64,000 nucleotides of DNA, from positions 436,323 through 500,322 of the forward strand of contig VHZZ01000025.1 of the NCBI GenBank assembly GCA_009801015.1, given 5' to 3'. The translations under genes and the position numbers were made by a program. The notes below the pieces were generated by a model. That model searched no databases. It was not told where the DNA came from and was given only the letters and a program-made list of their open reading frames with translations. Source of the stretch: Silene noctiflora (taxonomy: Eukaryota; Streptophyta; Magnoliopsida; Caryophyllales; Caryophyllaceae). Below are positions 23,301 to 38,556 of the stretch, one piece after another. Every line of letters starts with the position of its first letter. Positions within the stretch are counted from its first letter, which is position 1.

Positions 23301-26300
23301 ACAATTCCAAAGCCATAATGTCCAATGCAGCAGACTGACATTGATACTTGTATGCAACCTTTAGAGTGTCCGCTTCAGAGAGATTTCCTGTAATATGAGC
23401 TTCCTCGGGGGGCATGAGTAATATTGATTCCGATAATAGTTTCCAGAACCTCTTCGATTTTCTAATAGACTCTAGAATATCAGAATACTGTGCAGCTCCT
23501 TCCCATAGTGCTTTTAAAAACCCCAGTATACCCAGAAGAGCTTGAGCATTCCTGAAATAGTTGATGACAGTTATCCGAAATCCAAAAGTACTTCGAATGC
23601 TAAATCATGGCAGAAAATTATATAAATTTATCATATAATACCTCTCAATAAGAGAATCGGTTCTCTCAACAAACAGCAGAAGTGCATCCACCAAACGCAT
23701 GACATTTTCAGACACCTCATTTTGACAAGGGGACTCATTTGTCTGTTTATGGACAACTCTAAATTCTTCTCCAGCAAAGATACCAGCCAGTAATACAGGC
23801 TGCACCATAGAATTGAAAACATATTAAAATTAACACAAGCGAGATAAGAGATTAGACATCTTACTAAAATTTAAGTAAACCAAAATACAAACATGACACT
23901 TTTTGGCAGCAACAAAAACAGTTATGACTTAGAAGTGACGTAGATAAGAAAACTAAAATATCAAAATTAACACCAGGAAACAGATGTTGCCGTGACAAGC
24001 TATGCAAAACAGATGAAATGAAAGAAAACACAGCTTAATAGCTTATAGTTGGACTACTAGTACGTAAAAACAAAGTAGGTGAAAATTAAGCGCAGCTAAA
24101 TAATAGTAGCTCATTGCACTCTGATGTTTTTTCTCAAAGGCAAGTGTAAGCTTGTTTCACTTTGATAAAAAAAAAGGTTGTTCCTCTATCATGCAAGCAA
24201 TTAGCCGTGTACAAGGGAAAGCCTACCCAAGTACTCAGTAAATTATTGTAAGCTCTATTGCTATCTATGACCAATACAAGCTGCATGACGTACTCTACCC
24301 TCAAACTTCGAGCAAAAACCACTCTCATACCCTTTTGTAGGCTTCTGTGTAGAACAGTTTTGTAGACCCCAACCCAAAAAATCTCATATGATAAAAATCT
24401 CAGCAGCAGATGTACTATGATTGTCTTAGCTACTAAAAATGAAATACCAATACAGACAGACATAAACATTCTTATGAAGGTGGTTTTACATCAATAAAGT
24501 AACTTTGTGCGGGATTACCTTTTATTCGGCCGAAATCCACTAGAATACATCTACCCCACCCCTCTTGAGCTTATGCATGGTAAAGAAAATTATTCTGACC
24601 CAGAATACTCAACTTATAACAGAAAAAAAACAGGGAGATATAATGCAGCATTCTATACTATAATTCAAACAAACCTGGTGATTTGCGACAGAAATAAGAA
24701 ACTTAATCACAGCAACATATAGTTCTTCATTCTTTTCAGATTGCTCGCGAATAATAGTTTCAATGGAGTGCTTTAATTGGATCACCTGAAGGCAGAATAA
24801 TATCATTAAATTCACAATTAGCTCAGAGAGGTTTAAGACGTTAAACTACATTAGATCTCTGACTACAAAATAGGGCATAAAATTGATGGGTAAGAAAATT
24901 CCCAGTTATTTAAACTTTACTATATTTAGACCCTGCATATACGAAAGAAATTTACGGAATAGGAAACTAACCTGATTACCGCCTAGACTAAGATTTGTAT
25001 TCCCGAACATACAGGATTGTAAACGATCAGCAATTGAGCACAACATGGAAAATGCTTCGGTAGCTCTAAGTTGTATAGCCTGTATAGTAACCTCAAAACT
25101 TGTAAAAAACTATTAACACAATAATTCCACACACACACACACACAGACAACATACAGTTAGATGCTTATTGTATCACGAGAGAGAAAAAGCTATTAAAAA
25201 AACATGATGAATGGTGAAGTGAGTGCAAAAGTAAGTTTTAACAGCTGTTTTAAAAAAAAACCATTTTCCCACAGTAACCTCTTTTTCCCAACATATACAC
25301 CGCATCATCAACTCAAACAAGTATCATGTGCATCATTTTAGGAGAGGCCAAGATAAAGCAGAAAACCTTAATTAACTTAGAATGGGACATTAGGACACGT
25401 AAATGACGGGTCATATAAATTAATAGCGTATAAGCAGTTAAGCACAACAGCTTAACATGCAGATTCTGCCAGCTTCAGCAAATAATAGGTCTCAAAGTTC
25501 CAATATGAGGATGCCTCTTTTAATGAGTTCTAAAATGTGCTTAGAACAGAAGTAAAAGATAAAGGGAGTACATAACATACAGAATATCGCGAATACGACA
25601 TCAGCGAGGCCAGAGCTTCAACAACTGGAATTGGCTTAGTAGTGCTTGAAAGCATTGCTTGGTAAAATATAGGCAGGGTAGAGAAATCATCCTTCATAAG
25701 TCAGAACAGGGAGAAACACAGATGTTATTATAATATTATGAGGAAGTAAATGCAAAATTAAATCACATTGCATCACCGCCAGAGCGATAGTTCTTAGCAA
25801 GAAGTGAACCCCGAGGCCGACCAGGAGAGAGGGAAACGACTTACTGGCTATGAACCACGGTGTCAGGGGTTCGAATTATTGAACTATTAACACAATAATT
25901 CCACACACACACACACACACACAACATACAGTTAGATGCTTATTGTATCACGAGAGAGAAAAAGCTATAAAAAAAAATGATGAATGGTGAAGTGAGTGCA
26001 AAAGTAAGTTTTAACAGCTGTTTTAAAATTAAATCACATTGCATCACCGCCAGAGTGATAGTTCTTCGCAAGAAGTGAACCCCAAGGCCAATCAGGAGAG
26101 AGAGAAACGACTTACTGGCTACGAACCGTGGTGTCAGGGATTCGAATCCCTCCAGGTTCGTCCACGGAGGGTGGGTGAGTCAGGGCTTTATTGATACCCA
26201 AGAGCCTTAAATGAGGCTCGAGGGTTTTTTTCAAATAGTAAAGCTTTTTTTTTTGTAAGGAATCCAAATAAAAGGAATGAGGAAAAGGCATCCTCATAAG

Positions 26301-29300
26301 GAAGCTAACAATAACTGTTATATAATTTTAAAAGTGAAATAATGATAAGGTCTTAAAGTCCTCGCAGTTTTTGCCCATAAGGGCTCCTGTAATAAGCAGG
26401 GAAAGTCACTATCACTGACACTATCTTTCCCTTGCAAATAAACCCTTCACAAAAGAGGCTAACATCTTTAACTGCCTGACGAAGAAGCGAACAAGGTTTT
26501 AAGAACCATTTTGGTTCAATCTCAGTCGTTGGTCCCCGTCTTTATGAATCTAAAAGTTGAATATTATTTCATACAACTGTTCTCAAATTTGGCACCCGCA
26601 ACACTTCGGCTGAAAGTGGGTCAAATCGTAATTTTTGAAATATCCCACTGTTAAATACCTGGGTCAAATCGTAAGTTCTGAAACATATTTTTCCTCTTTA
26701 GATTACAGACATACCTATATATCCCCATTGGGGGGTATTTCATTATCTGCAAATTACACAAATCACTCGCACAAACACTCTCGATACACAGAGATAAAAA
26801 GTCAAGAGCTTAAGGCCTTGTTTAGATTGGTGGATTTGAAGGGAAAGGGAGGGGAGGGATTTGGGGAGCCAATTTCCTTTGTTTGGATAGCAAAGTGATG
26901 GTGGAAGGATTTAAAGGGGAGGGACTCTAAGCCAAATTATTTTCCTTCCAACAAAGGAAAGATTTGGAGGGAAAATTCCTCTCTCCATTCCCCCTCCCCT
27001 TCCCTCCTTCACCCTCTCCTTTCCCTCCAATTTTTGTATCCAAACAAGGCCTAAGGCTCTTGAATAAAACACCAGCAATGCAGAGCAATCAGTCAATATA
27101 TTGTCGAACATATAAGGGTGAAAAAGGTAGCATATTAGATAACTCAATATCCATTCTTATTTAGAAAGGAGGTTTGCACTGGATAAAGAATATTACCTCT
27201 GGATTATGGGAGAAAATGATGAATAAAATCTCTAACATAGAGCACAACGCTTGCTGCAAGCCATCAATATCTCTCCAATCATATAGTCTGCTAGTATAGA
27301 GTTTCTGAACAGCAGGACACACTTTTTACCATACAAGAGATATAAATGGACATACATAAGACTATAGCAAACATGTGAGAATTACCTCCAGCGAAGGTGA
27401 AGTTGTACAAACAATTCGAAAGACCATGCTGTGAACAGAAGAATCAGAAAGTATGACGTCTCTAATACTACCACCAATTTTTTTAAGACGAAGCGAGGAA
27501 ATAATACTTCGCCGCAGCACTTCAAGCACCTGTAGCACAAGGAAAACATGGGGTAATTAATGCAACTACTAACAAAAACTCTGGTAGTTTAGATGAAACT
27601 AAACATCTAGAGGACCACATGCACTGTTTTGTGACTTCCTCCCCAATCCCCAACCCCCAACCCCCAACCCCAAACTATCAACAAAATTAGCCCATGAGGG
27701 TGGTGGGAGTGGAGATTAAAGGTGTTACATACTTTCTGTGTCACATTCCAGCGATCCTTTTTCACCTTGTATTTCCAGTATTCATGGTTCACAAAGATAT
27801 ACTGAAGACAGAAAACGATCAGAGCAAAAGTAAACTCATTTTCCACGCCTGCTTCAATTAATTGCACGGTGAAGTCCAGAACTACATGATAGAGCCAAAA
27901 TCAATTGAGATAAAATCATCAAACAGAGAAGTTGCCTGAAGAAAATTAGAGTATTATATTCAAGACTAATAAAACCAATTCAAGAGCATTCGAAAATACA
28001 AACAGGAAAAATGTGCAGTGTAGCAAATGGTAATGCAGAAGAAATGACCACTAAGATTCTCTAACTACTGGCCTGACAGGCCCTCTTGAGCATATCATTG
28101 ACAGCTAATGAAAAATCTATGTTTGCCAATTTGTCGAATCGAAAATGGAGCATTCAAAAAGATCTAGGAAAACAGAATTGAAGCATGGCAAGCAAGCACA
28201 TGAATTTTTTTATAAGAGAATATAACATTAAGGGTACCAAGAAGGTGACACCCATAATAAGTTGTTGGCTGTCAGTAGATGAATTTTAAGAAAAATAAGA
28301 TATTTGGAGAGGGAAGAATGAGAGCCAGAAATTGGATATGGTAGAGCATCTCAGCAAAATGAATGAGAAATGTGTGCATAAAATACAGTGAAATATGAAA
28401 CGTGTTTCATAGAATGGTTTCTTTCTCTTTAGAAAAGAGAGGAACTACAGTGACAGTTTTGCAGTACAGAAGCAGGTCTACTGATTAACCAGAATTGATG
28501 TGGTTAACTACTGTTCCACTGAAGGGGAAGTTCAATCAATTCGAGCATCAATCGACTTGGTCTCACAACTCTAGGCAGTTAAACAGCTGGCGTTCATGCT
28601 CTAGATCTTTCACAAAATAGATACTATCTCCCCCATGGCCCCAAATGAGGAAATTCTAAGCTGTCATTGGTTTCTTTACTTCTTACAAGGGGATAATTTA
28701 GATAAGAAATCTTAAAAATATGACAATTTATGGTTAAATACATGGTCTTTAGTCAAAGTTGCCTCGAAAAGTGCTATAGATTAAACCCCTTCCGTTGGTT
28801 CCATCCTTATTTTGAAGACCTCTATCCTGGTCATATGCTCCAAGTATGAAGTATCCTCCTCTTTTGCTTCAGTAGAATAATATCATCTAGAAAAGATACA
28901 GATTTAGAAACTAGAGAGCGAGGGGAGAATTTGCGTACCTGAAATAGCGAAGGGACAACCCGCGTTATGCTCACAATCAGTCAAGAGCAATTTTGCAAGC
29001 CGACCAGAAAGCAACCATGAAGCACTGCAGAGAGAGTTTACATTAAATGCACAAATTCAATAAAATCCCATACTACAAAATAATTTCATAGAGAACTATA
29101 GCCCCAGAATTAAATCAGAATCTCTTAGCATGTGAAAGCCAACATTTTTTTCTATTTTATAGTGTGGAAGGTGAAAGCATTTAGGTCCTTATTTGTGACT
29201 CCCTTCGATTCTCATGAATTGCCTCGTCCTCCTTATTTGGTGTATTCTGTTGAATTGCTCCATTTTCTATGCAATCCACCATTAAATGTGTAAAAAGACA

Positions 29301-32300
29301 AATTAACCCTTACAAATCCATTATTATACTAAAAAATATGTTACAACAATTACCTACTCAACTCGTTTAATACTTTCAAATGGTGAAGTGGTGAACCCCT
29401 CCTTCACATCAACCCACATGCTTCCCTTAATCCTAGTGCCCAAACGAAACGGGGCAACTCCTGAGAATCGGAGGGACTATAATAAGGACAGAAACTCCTA
29501 AGGGGGGAGAAAATGGAAAGCATAGCCAATTAGCAAACAGGTTTCTAAGTTCAATATTTCGAGCTTCTTTAAATCAGAGATATGTATGGAGCTGAAGACA
29601 TCATAAAAGGTTGTTATAATTGATTTTTTTCAGATAATGAAATTTAAACAAGTTGCTGAAGGCTATCCACTATGATTTTGTTTAATCCCACCATCACTCA
29701 TACAGAAGCTTCTAGAACATCTCACCAATAGACCTCCATTGTTTAAGTTGATACTAATGTTGTTATTAAAAAGAGGGTGAGGAGAGAGCGCAGGGCGTCC
29801 TTGTCAAAATAGGACAAAGTCTTACGCCTAAAGTGTTTTTGAGTCAGCTAACGGCCCATATGAAAAAGTGGAAAGAAGTGAAATTATGATAGTATGAAGA
29901 GAATAAGAGGAAAAGAGATAAAAGAAGAGGTAACCCTTTTTGAATGAGAGTTAAGACAAGATTCTAATATCCTTGAAGCAAGAATACTGAAAACCCCCTG
30001 AAAGCACCAACCACTTTTGCCCAAAGTGAAGCTAGGAAAACTACCCAACTCCGCAGTGTAATCAGTAAACCATTTTTCTATACCTGATGTTGTTCACTCA
30101 ATTAGCAATCTAAAACAGCCAAAAAAACTTAAAATGGCTGGAATAAGTGACTGGAGTACCCAACTTCCCAGTCACCTATAGTAGGCCAAAATAAAGTTTT
30201 ACCAAGAGAGAAAACCGAAGCAGTGCTTAAAGATTTTCCAGTCTACAAATTACAGAGGAGCTTAAAAGCCAATAGAAGACCACTGTTGGTATAGTAATAA
30301 GGGATATAAGGAAATAAATGCAAGAAAACAGATGGCTTTAGTAGCAAAAAAAAAAAAAATAGATTAGAAGTAAAAAAAAAATAGATAAAACTTTCTGAAT
30401 ACTGTATAGTAATACTTCACTATAGTTAAATAGAGGAACAGATAAGCACTGACCTTGATGATAAACCATCATTCTGATCACTGAATATACTAGTCTTGAG
30501 TGATAGATCAAATATGTTCATCTTCATAACTGCCTTGCTCACATGTGATGGTGAACTGGAAAAGGGGTAAAGATAAGTCTAGAAAACTAGTAATATATAA
30601 ACATACAAACAAGTTTTACATCCCTGTGGTCACCCATAATTTCATAAACCAATGTGGTTTCCACAACTCCCCGACGAACATTTGCAATAAAAAGTTAGAA
30701 AATACTAAAAAAGAAGGCCGCAAACAAAGAAAGAACCACAGAAGTACCATTTCATCATCTTTGCCAAAATGTTGATGCCTAGAGACATGGCAAAGGTGCT
30801 GGCTCTACAAGGCGACAAACTCCTCACAAGGTTGCACAAGATTTCAACCATGTCGATCATGCAACTGAAAAGCAAATAACAAGAAAAAAGAAGATATATA
30901 TGGCCATGCAATAATAAGGAAGGAGACAAAGTGGCAAATAAAAAAATATTGAGGTGAAACCTACCAAATATGGCTCCCCATCTGACTATCATCATAGTTT
31001 GTTTGAAGAAGAAGCGGCTTGCCAATATTCATCAAAGAAAAGCAAACAGCCTACAAAATTTCCAAGCAGTAACACATGAAAGAAACCAAGACACTGAGAC
31101 AGAATAGTCAGAAATCTAGAGATGTGTTATGAAAGTTGATTTTCAACAGTTGCAGACCGATGAAAACAAAACCACCTATTGCAAGATTTACTGTTTACCG
31201 TGAAACAGTAGAGTATATATGATATCAGACAGTTACTAAAACATTCATCAAGCAACTAGCCACTTTCAAAGAAGTATCACACCAACCTTAAAAAGCTAAA
31301 ATATATCCATTTCAATTCACCAAGAGACGGTAAATTTTAACGACTTACCATGTTGAAGGATGCAAGTCGACTAAAAAGGTCAAGGATCACCACAACCTCT
31401 TCACTGCCATCCAACTCAAGTACCTGAGCTAAACGTAGAAGCAAGACAAGAACCCCAGATTGCTTGTACTGCAAGTTGATGATATGTCCATTACTAGGAG
31501 AGAAAATTATCCACACAAAACCAAAGAAACTAGCATGCAACCACCCAGTAATCCCAAGGGATTCTTAAGCAGATTTATTGTCTTAAATACCCACTATAAG
31601 AAACCATATCTGGAAAGATATTGTTAAGTTACCTCCCAACGTACAACAGCAGTTTTGGAATCAATCATTCGCAGAATGCGACCACGTGTTTTACTAGGGA
31701 TAAATAAGCCTTCAACACCAGGTACTTGCAATGGAAGCTGTGTCTCAACAATCTGAGATGCTCCTTCAACTGTATCGCTGCCCATGTTAACAATAGAAGA
31801 TATTCCAATAGATTTCTCCATGAAATTGTATCTGTAGAGATATATCCAAAAGATCAGAGGAAATGGAAGACCTCAGCTATGATATTTATGAATCAATTGA
31901 ACACAAAAGATAGACAGTAAACTTTCCTCTTTAGAGAGAACTCATATTCACAAATTCAATGTGAAAAAAGATAACTACACTGATATATTATGCCGACCTA
32001 CTTTATGTTTTTAGTATGCATTAACAAAAATCATTTGTTAATACATGCAGTTATTCTAAACTTCATAAGATGCACAGAATAACGAACAAGTCAGTTTTTA
32101 AAAGAAGCAAACAACAAATTTTATTAAAGACCACTCCCTCCTATTCTATGGAATTGCACCATTTCGTTAGATCACTGTCCCCAAAAAACTGCATCGATAT
32201 CTTGATTAATGGATGTAATCAACATTCAGCAATAAAGCACTCTCTTTTAGCAACACTTCCTAACTCTTTGTTTGGATAAAAAGGGGGGAAGGGGTATGGA

Positions 32301-35300
32301 GCGGAGTGGAGGGGCGATGGATCTCTCTCTCTCTCTCTCTCTCAAATCCAACTTCCCAGCAAAATAAGGGAATTTGTCCCCAAATCCCTCCATTCAAACA
32401 AAGGGTAAAAGCATAGGGAAGGACTTAATATTGCTCGTGGATTCAAACAACAAAATGGAAGTGTATTGTCAAAGTATGCGTCATTAGCTGCAAATTACTG
32501 ACAACAAACACCTCAGAAATATGTTTCTAAATGAAAAAAGTCTCGCAAAAAAAAAGTATACCAAACAGGATATCTTTTACTCACACACACTCAGCAGGCC
32601 AGCATCCTTCAGAAAGTGCTGATAGAAATCGAGTCAGTTCTATAGTTCGGCATGGAAATTCACCCTCCAAGTTAAAAAGAAGGCAGCGAATAGGTCCATC
32701 AACTATGCTACGCTTATCCCAGAACTGAATACAAAGAGACTCCTGCAACATTAAGAACACAATTATACTAACAGCACCCAAACCAAGTAGTTGACAGCTT
32801 ACAATTTCAGAGAAGTATTTGACAAAATGACCAATGTTTTCCAGCAAAGGTGTCAACTTAAAACATAATTCTATCAATCCCCAAACAAAACAAAAAATTT
32901 AACAAACCAACAATCTAATAGGAATATTTATAATAGTTGGGCCTTAACCATCACCTTAAGGTTTTGGTTGAGATGGTTCATCTATCATGGTATCAGAGCC
33001 AGTGTGACGGGTTCGAATCCTGACAACCTCAAAACTCCTCAAAAACTCACGAAGTGGAACCTCAGCACATGGTACGGGGGAGCCTGTGCACTAACCACTC
33101 TTCAAGCCCAATGGGCATTTGAGTGAGGGAGCGTAATAGGAATATTTATAATAGTTGGACCTTTACCATCACCTTAAGGTTTTGATTGAGATGGTTCATC
33201 TATCACAATCAACGTTCTTTACCAGTAGAAGTGTAAAACTATAAGCATTCTAAACATGTCCTTACACCTGTCAAACGGGTCGGGTCAGAATACGAGTCGG
33301 GTCATACTAATATAAACATTGAATATGATTAAAATATTATTATTATGTCAATATTTTCAAAAAGTAAAACCTATTTAAAATTAATATTTTAATCATATTC
33401 AATGTTTATATTAGTTATATTGACATAATAAAAAAGAAAGTTTTTTAATAATTATTTTATTATTAAATACTCCCTCCATACCACGCCAATGATAACATTG
33501 ACTTTTTCACACTTGTCGAGACACATTTTGCAACGTGAATATCTTTAGTTACACATTATTAAAAATTATAAAAATTTGATATTCTTATAGCATTCATGAC
33601 GATAAATCAAACAAGAACTCACATGACTATATTTTGTCTTATAGGTTAAGAATAATATCGAAGATTCCCTACGACAATAAATAGTGCCAAAAAGTCAATG
33701 TTACCATTGGTGTGGTATGGATAGACCTGACAAATCGGGTCAACGGGTTGGGTTCGGATCGGACAGTTTGGGTCGGATCAGTTCGGGTCTTTCATTGATT
33801 TCGGGTTAATTCGGGTCGCCTCGTTTCGGGTTTCGGGTCTATTTCGGGTTTGTTCGTCGGGTCAGTTTCGAGTAACCGGGTCGGGTTATTTCGGTTCGGG
33901 TCATTTTCGGGATGATGAATAAGAGAGAAAAAAACATTTCAAGTCTTTTCGAGTTCGGGTAGCCGGGTCGAAATTCGAGTCTTGACCCTGAAAAAATGGG
34001 TCGGATCAGGATTTGACGGGTTTACATGTCCCTAATAAGAATTAAATGATCAGACCACTACACGATTTTGAAATAAACAATTGTGTGAAACAAGCTGAAG
34101 AAAATCAAATACATACAATGGAAAAGGCATTGACACTTGACAATTATATTGAACAACCACTACTTCACACAATCACACTATAAGGGCAAACAATTAAGTG
34201 ATTCATTTGCTTTATTCCATCAATTCCAAAGGCAAAAAATAGTGACTCTGGCTCCAACTGATTAGAGATTCAAAACTTGTTCCATTCCAGTGAAAAAAAC
34301 ATACTCACTAAAAGGGTCCACTTTCCAGGTTAGCCTCTAAGTCTATCAGAACTTCAGAAGAATGAAAGAGCCTAACCTTATTAATATGTAAAGGCATAAT
34401 TAAGAGTGATAAAACCAAACATAAAATAAAAAAAAATAAACCACCAACCTCTCCTCGATAGATCTCAGATAGAATAGCTAATATGAGTCTGAAGGTGTCA
34501 TCTACAAGCTGGGAATTGATTTCATATGATGCAACAAATGCTGACATAAATGTCCTCAATATGCTCCGGAATCCTGCAACAGGTCCCTAGGAAAAAATAT
34601 CTGAAATCATAATATGTGGAAAGCGAGCAACAATTGCACCAAAAAATCTGTATAGGAAAACTAACTCATAGAAATTCATTAATTAAATTTTTTTTAGGGA
34701 ATTCACTGATTAGTCATTGAATAGTTTATTAATTATTCATTGATAGATTTTGATAAGTAGGAACACCTACAAATTAATCATTTTACGTGTTTCATCGAAA
34801 TATAAGATTCCATTCTACTCTGGGTCTCAACCTCAATTCAAAGTGCAATAATTCTTGGGATAAAACAAAGCTTGGCCCTTGGCTCTAGACCTTGGATGAA
34901 ATATTCTCCATCAAGATTTTACAGGAGTTTCCTTTGAGAGGGAGGCTCCAATACTTTTTACTCAACCATATAACAAATATCATGTAAACAACAAAGACTG
35001 CTATCTACTACAGAGTAAATCTTATTTTGAAAAGACAATTTTACGTACGACTTACATCTGAATCCTTCAATACATCACTTTGAAGAATCTCCAGAAAATG
35101 GCTTAATGAAGCAGATTCGAATGCTTGCCGCACATAACCAACATGGTCAATTTCCTGTGTCAATCATCAAATTATACAAGTTTACATAGAGGAGATGGCA
35201 TTGGACATAACTACAGAAGTACACAGCACAGAGAATAACTACCATTAGCTCATTAAATTCCTCCTTTTCCGGAAGTGATACGATCAGACAAAGAAAGACA

Positions 35301-38300
35301 GCCCATGCAAGGAGAAGAAGCCCTGCTTCTTTGGACTCAAAAATATCAAAATTAGATATGATAGAATCCAAATCTAGGACATCACTTGCGGTGAACATGC
35401 ATGAACCATTCCTGCCAAATTGTCAAAGAGTCAGTGAGTATGCTACTGTCAAAATTATCTCTTAAAGTTATAAATGCTGTATATGAAAGACATGTTCATT
35501 ATACTACAGCAAGTCAGCAATGTATAGTCTCCGGGTACAGCTTCTTCTCAAGGGGAAGATCAGGTGTTGAAAGTTATGGCTCCAAGCATGAATTATCATT
35601 ATGACTTATTTAAATATAGCAATTGCACCCAACTCACATAAAACTAATGGAAATATACATCTTTTCCATTCCCACGTCAATTGAGGTAATGCAAGTCCCG
35701 GACATCTTACTAGGTCCCACAAGTCCCAAGTGACGACAGTATACAACGTTACCCCAGTGCCTCAATGGCTCCCGCAATTGCAGGATAAGGGGGGTCGGAT
35801 GTACGCAGCCTTACCCTTGTTTTAGCTACACAAAGAGGTTGTTTCGAATGACCCAATATGAAAATTATGTCGAGTACTACATCGAAGGACCGCTTCTTCA
35901 CAAGAGAAAGAAGCGCAGCCCCTTGTGAGCCATTTCGATCTATTCGACTATTCCATCATAATCGGCAAAACCAAAGAGTAAGGGTGAACCAAGCTTATAC
36001 AATAAAGCAAATTGATGACAGTATGACTACCAAAATAAATCACTACTAGTGGGTTACATAAGAGCAACAAAATTTCAAATACAGGTACGGCCCAAAAACA
36101 GCCGTGTCGAAGCAACATAGTCGTACACTAAAGAGTATGCAACAGACATTTCACTTCTATTAAGACAGATCAAGAGCTTGCCTGAAAGGAACTTCATCAT
36201 GTGTCATTTGAAGAAGACCCTCGAAATCTAAGGTCTCAATAAGGATTAATAACATCTGAATTTTAGCACGATCACAGTATTTACAAGCTTCAGTGGACAC
36301 TCCAAGCTTCATGAAATTTGTAGTCTCGCCAGTCATATCCTGAGAATCGAAGTTTCAGTCAGCGCAGAAGTATAAATTACGTTTATGATCAGACAGAAGA
36401 CCAACAATGGATCAAGACAGGATCTACCTTATAAAGTAGGCATAACTCCTTCCAGTGAGCAGCACTACAGCTGCAGAATGACTCATAATATGCAAGAAAC
36501 AGAATGTCCAAGACCAAGTTACCTTCAATCAGCATATCTTCAGCCCACAATATAAAATAGTTGGTATCCTAGATTCCGTAAATACAAAAGAAAATAATTC
36601 AGATAAAGGAGCAAAAATACTTAGCTAAATGTTATGTAGACAATTAATATGCCGGCACTACAGTCAATAGACCTACAATGCTGTCCATCATTTTGAAGCA
36701 AAAGTACTATATTGGTTACCTAAACACACACAAAAGCAAGCATACTTCAAAGGCAATATAAGTACATCACCAATACGAAATTTGAGGTTACAGAAAGTCA
36801 AACAATGAAGCAAAGCTTTGAAATCCAGAGAGACTGGGATGAGAAGCCAAAGAACAATTTTCTTTCCCAAATCACTTGAAAACAATAGAAGTTTCCCCTT
36901 GAATAAAACTATAAAATTTTAAGCAGACAACTTAAAACACAATGACAACGGATTTTTTTTTTTTTGGCATGTACCACAATGACAATAGTTGGCTGCAAAA
37001 CAAGGTGGAAAATGTAACTGCTAAAAAATGAATCTAAGACTACCAGTTACACGTAGTCTCTTCAGATCCTTCAAATCATCATGCATACAATTTAAATTTA
37101 CAGCATGTAAGTTCTCAGAATCAAATCGCAACATACCATTTGTTGTGCAAAAGTTGACGAAAAGTGACTCCTAAGGATATCTGTCAACTTGCTCTCGAAC
37201 CCGTCAGAAACCAGCTTGCGCACTTCATCCAAAATAACATCTCCTTGTTCCACAGCAGAGTCAACATTCACTGAACCAGAGTCCACTTATTAATATTCCA
37301 ATTTTAAATTTTACAACATGCCAAGCAAAAAACATGACATTACACATAATAATAGAAATAAAAGAAACATCACTTACTTATTAAACAAAAAAGAGCAATA
37401 ACACAATAGAACGAGAAACATGGACAGACAAACAACAGAGGGAAGCGTTTTCCTCAGAGATACGGGAAGCTACGCAAGGAAGCATCTTACAAAAAAATGA
37501 CAATTTTAAATTCAAAAAGTACAGAGTAACACCGAGGGCAACAATCACATTGTAAAGAAAAGTAAAGGTATCCAGAGTGCAGAAGTAATAAACTCACAAG
37601 CATGAACTATGATCTGGCGCAAACATTTCAGCAGGCATTGTCTTTCAGTGTAATACTGCAGCACTATCTTCAAAAGAAACATTAGCAAAAGTAGTCAGAA
37701 GTTGTGCTCAAGTATAGCTGTAGCTATAAAACCATACGATTAACAGTTTTCCACAGCCTGAGATTCAAGTTCATACGATGCAACAAATATTTAATTCATT
37801 TTTAAGTGATTACTTCTGTAGAGTGCATTGCTAGAAGGCCACATTGTATAATTGAACATAACAGAAGATGCAACAACAAAAGAAACACAAGAGCTGCAAT
37901 CTTTTACAAGGGAGACAAAAGGGCTAAAAGGAAAAGTAGGCTCATTAACCAAGAGTTTTAGGCAGTGAGCCTTTATAATAGATTACAATAAATGATAATC
38001 CGCTCTGATAAAAGCAAACGGTCAACCAAGCGTATATGATACAGTAAATTTTGGCAATCTTTCAACACAAACAAAAACCAATGATGTATCAAGATTCAAG
38101 CACTAGCTACCAAAAAGAGCAATCAAGATGTAATAAGCGGATACTCGGATAGTAGATCAACGGCAGTGGTTGACTGCATTCTGTGAGGTGCAGTGAGGAT
38201 GTCCTGCTCAATAATTGAATTCATACAATTTAAATGTGTTGTGTTCGCTTCTTCAGAAATGTTTTGTTTTTCTGTTTTGTGGTCCATTCGTGGAAGCAGA

Positions 38301-38520
38301 ATTCAATGCTATTTTCAAGGCAAATTCGTTCTCCTAACTATGTTACAATGAGCGTTGTTTTTTTGATTTATTTTAGGCTAAAGCAGCACGTGTCTACATA
38401 CACCAAGACACCAATAACTCATCTACAAAAGATTGTTTGCTTTTATAATTGTTGACTTTTTACAATGAGGTCTCCATGTTCTCACTATAGTTTCTTCTTC
38501 ATTCTACTAGTGAAATTATT

Positions 38521-38556
<36 letters not shown>

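Noticed and set aside
35742-36060. Organellar DNA insertion
   Set aside because: GC content and wording fit an Au-like SINE; no plastid or mitochondrial gene could be recognised.
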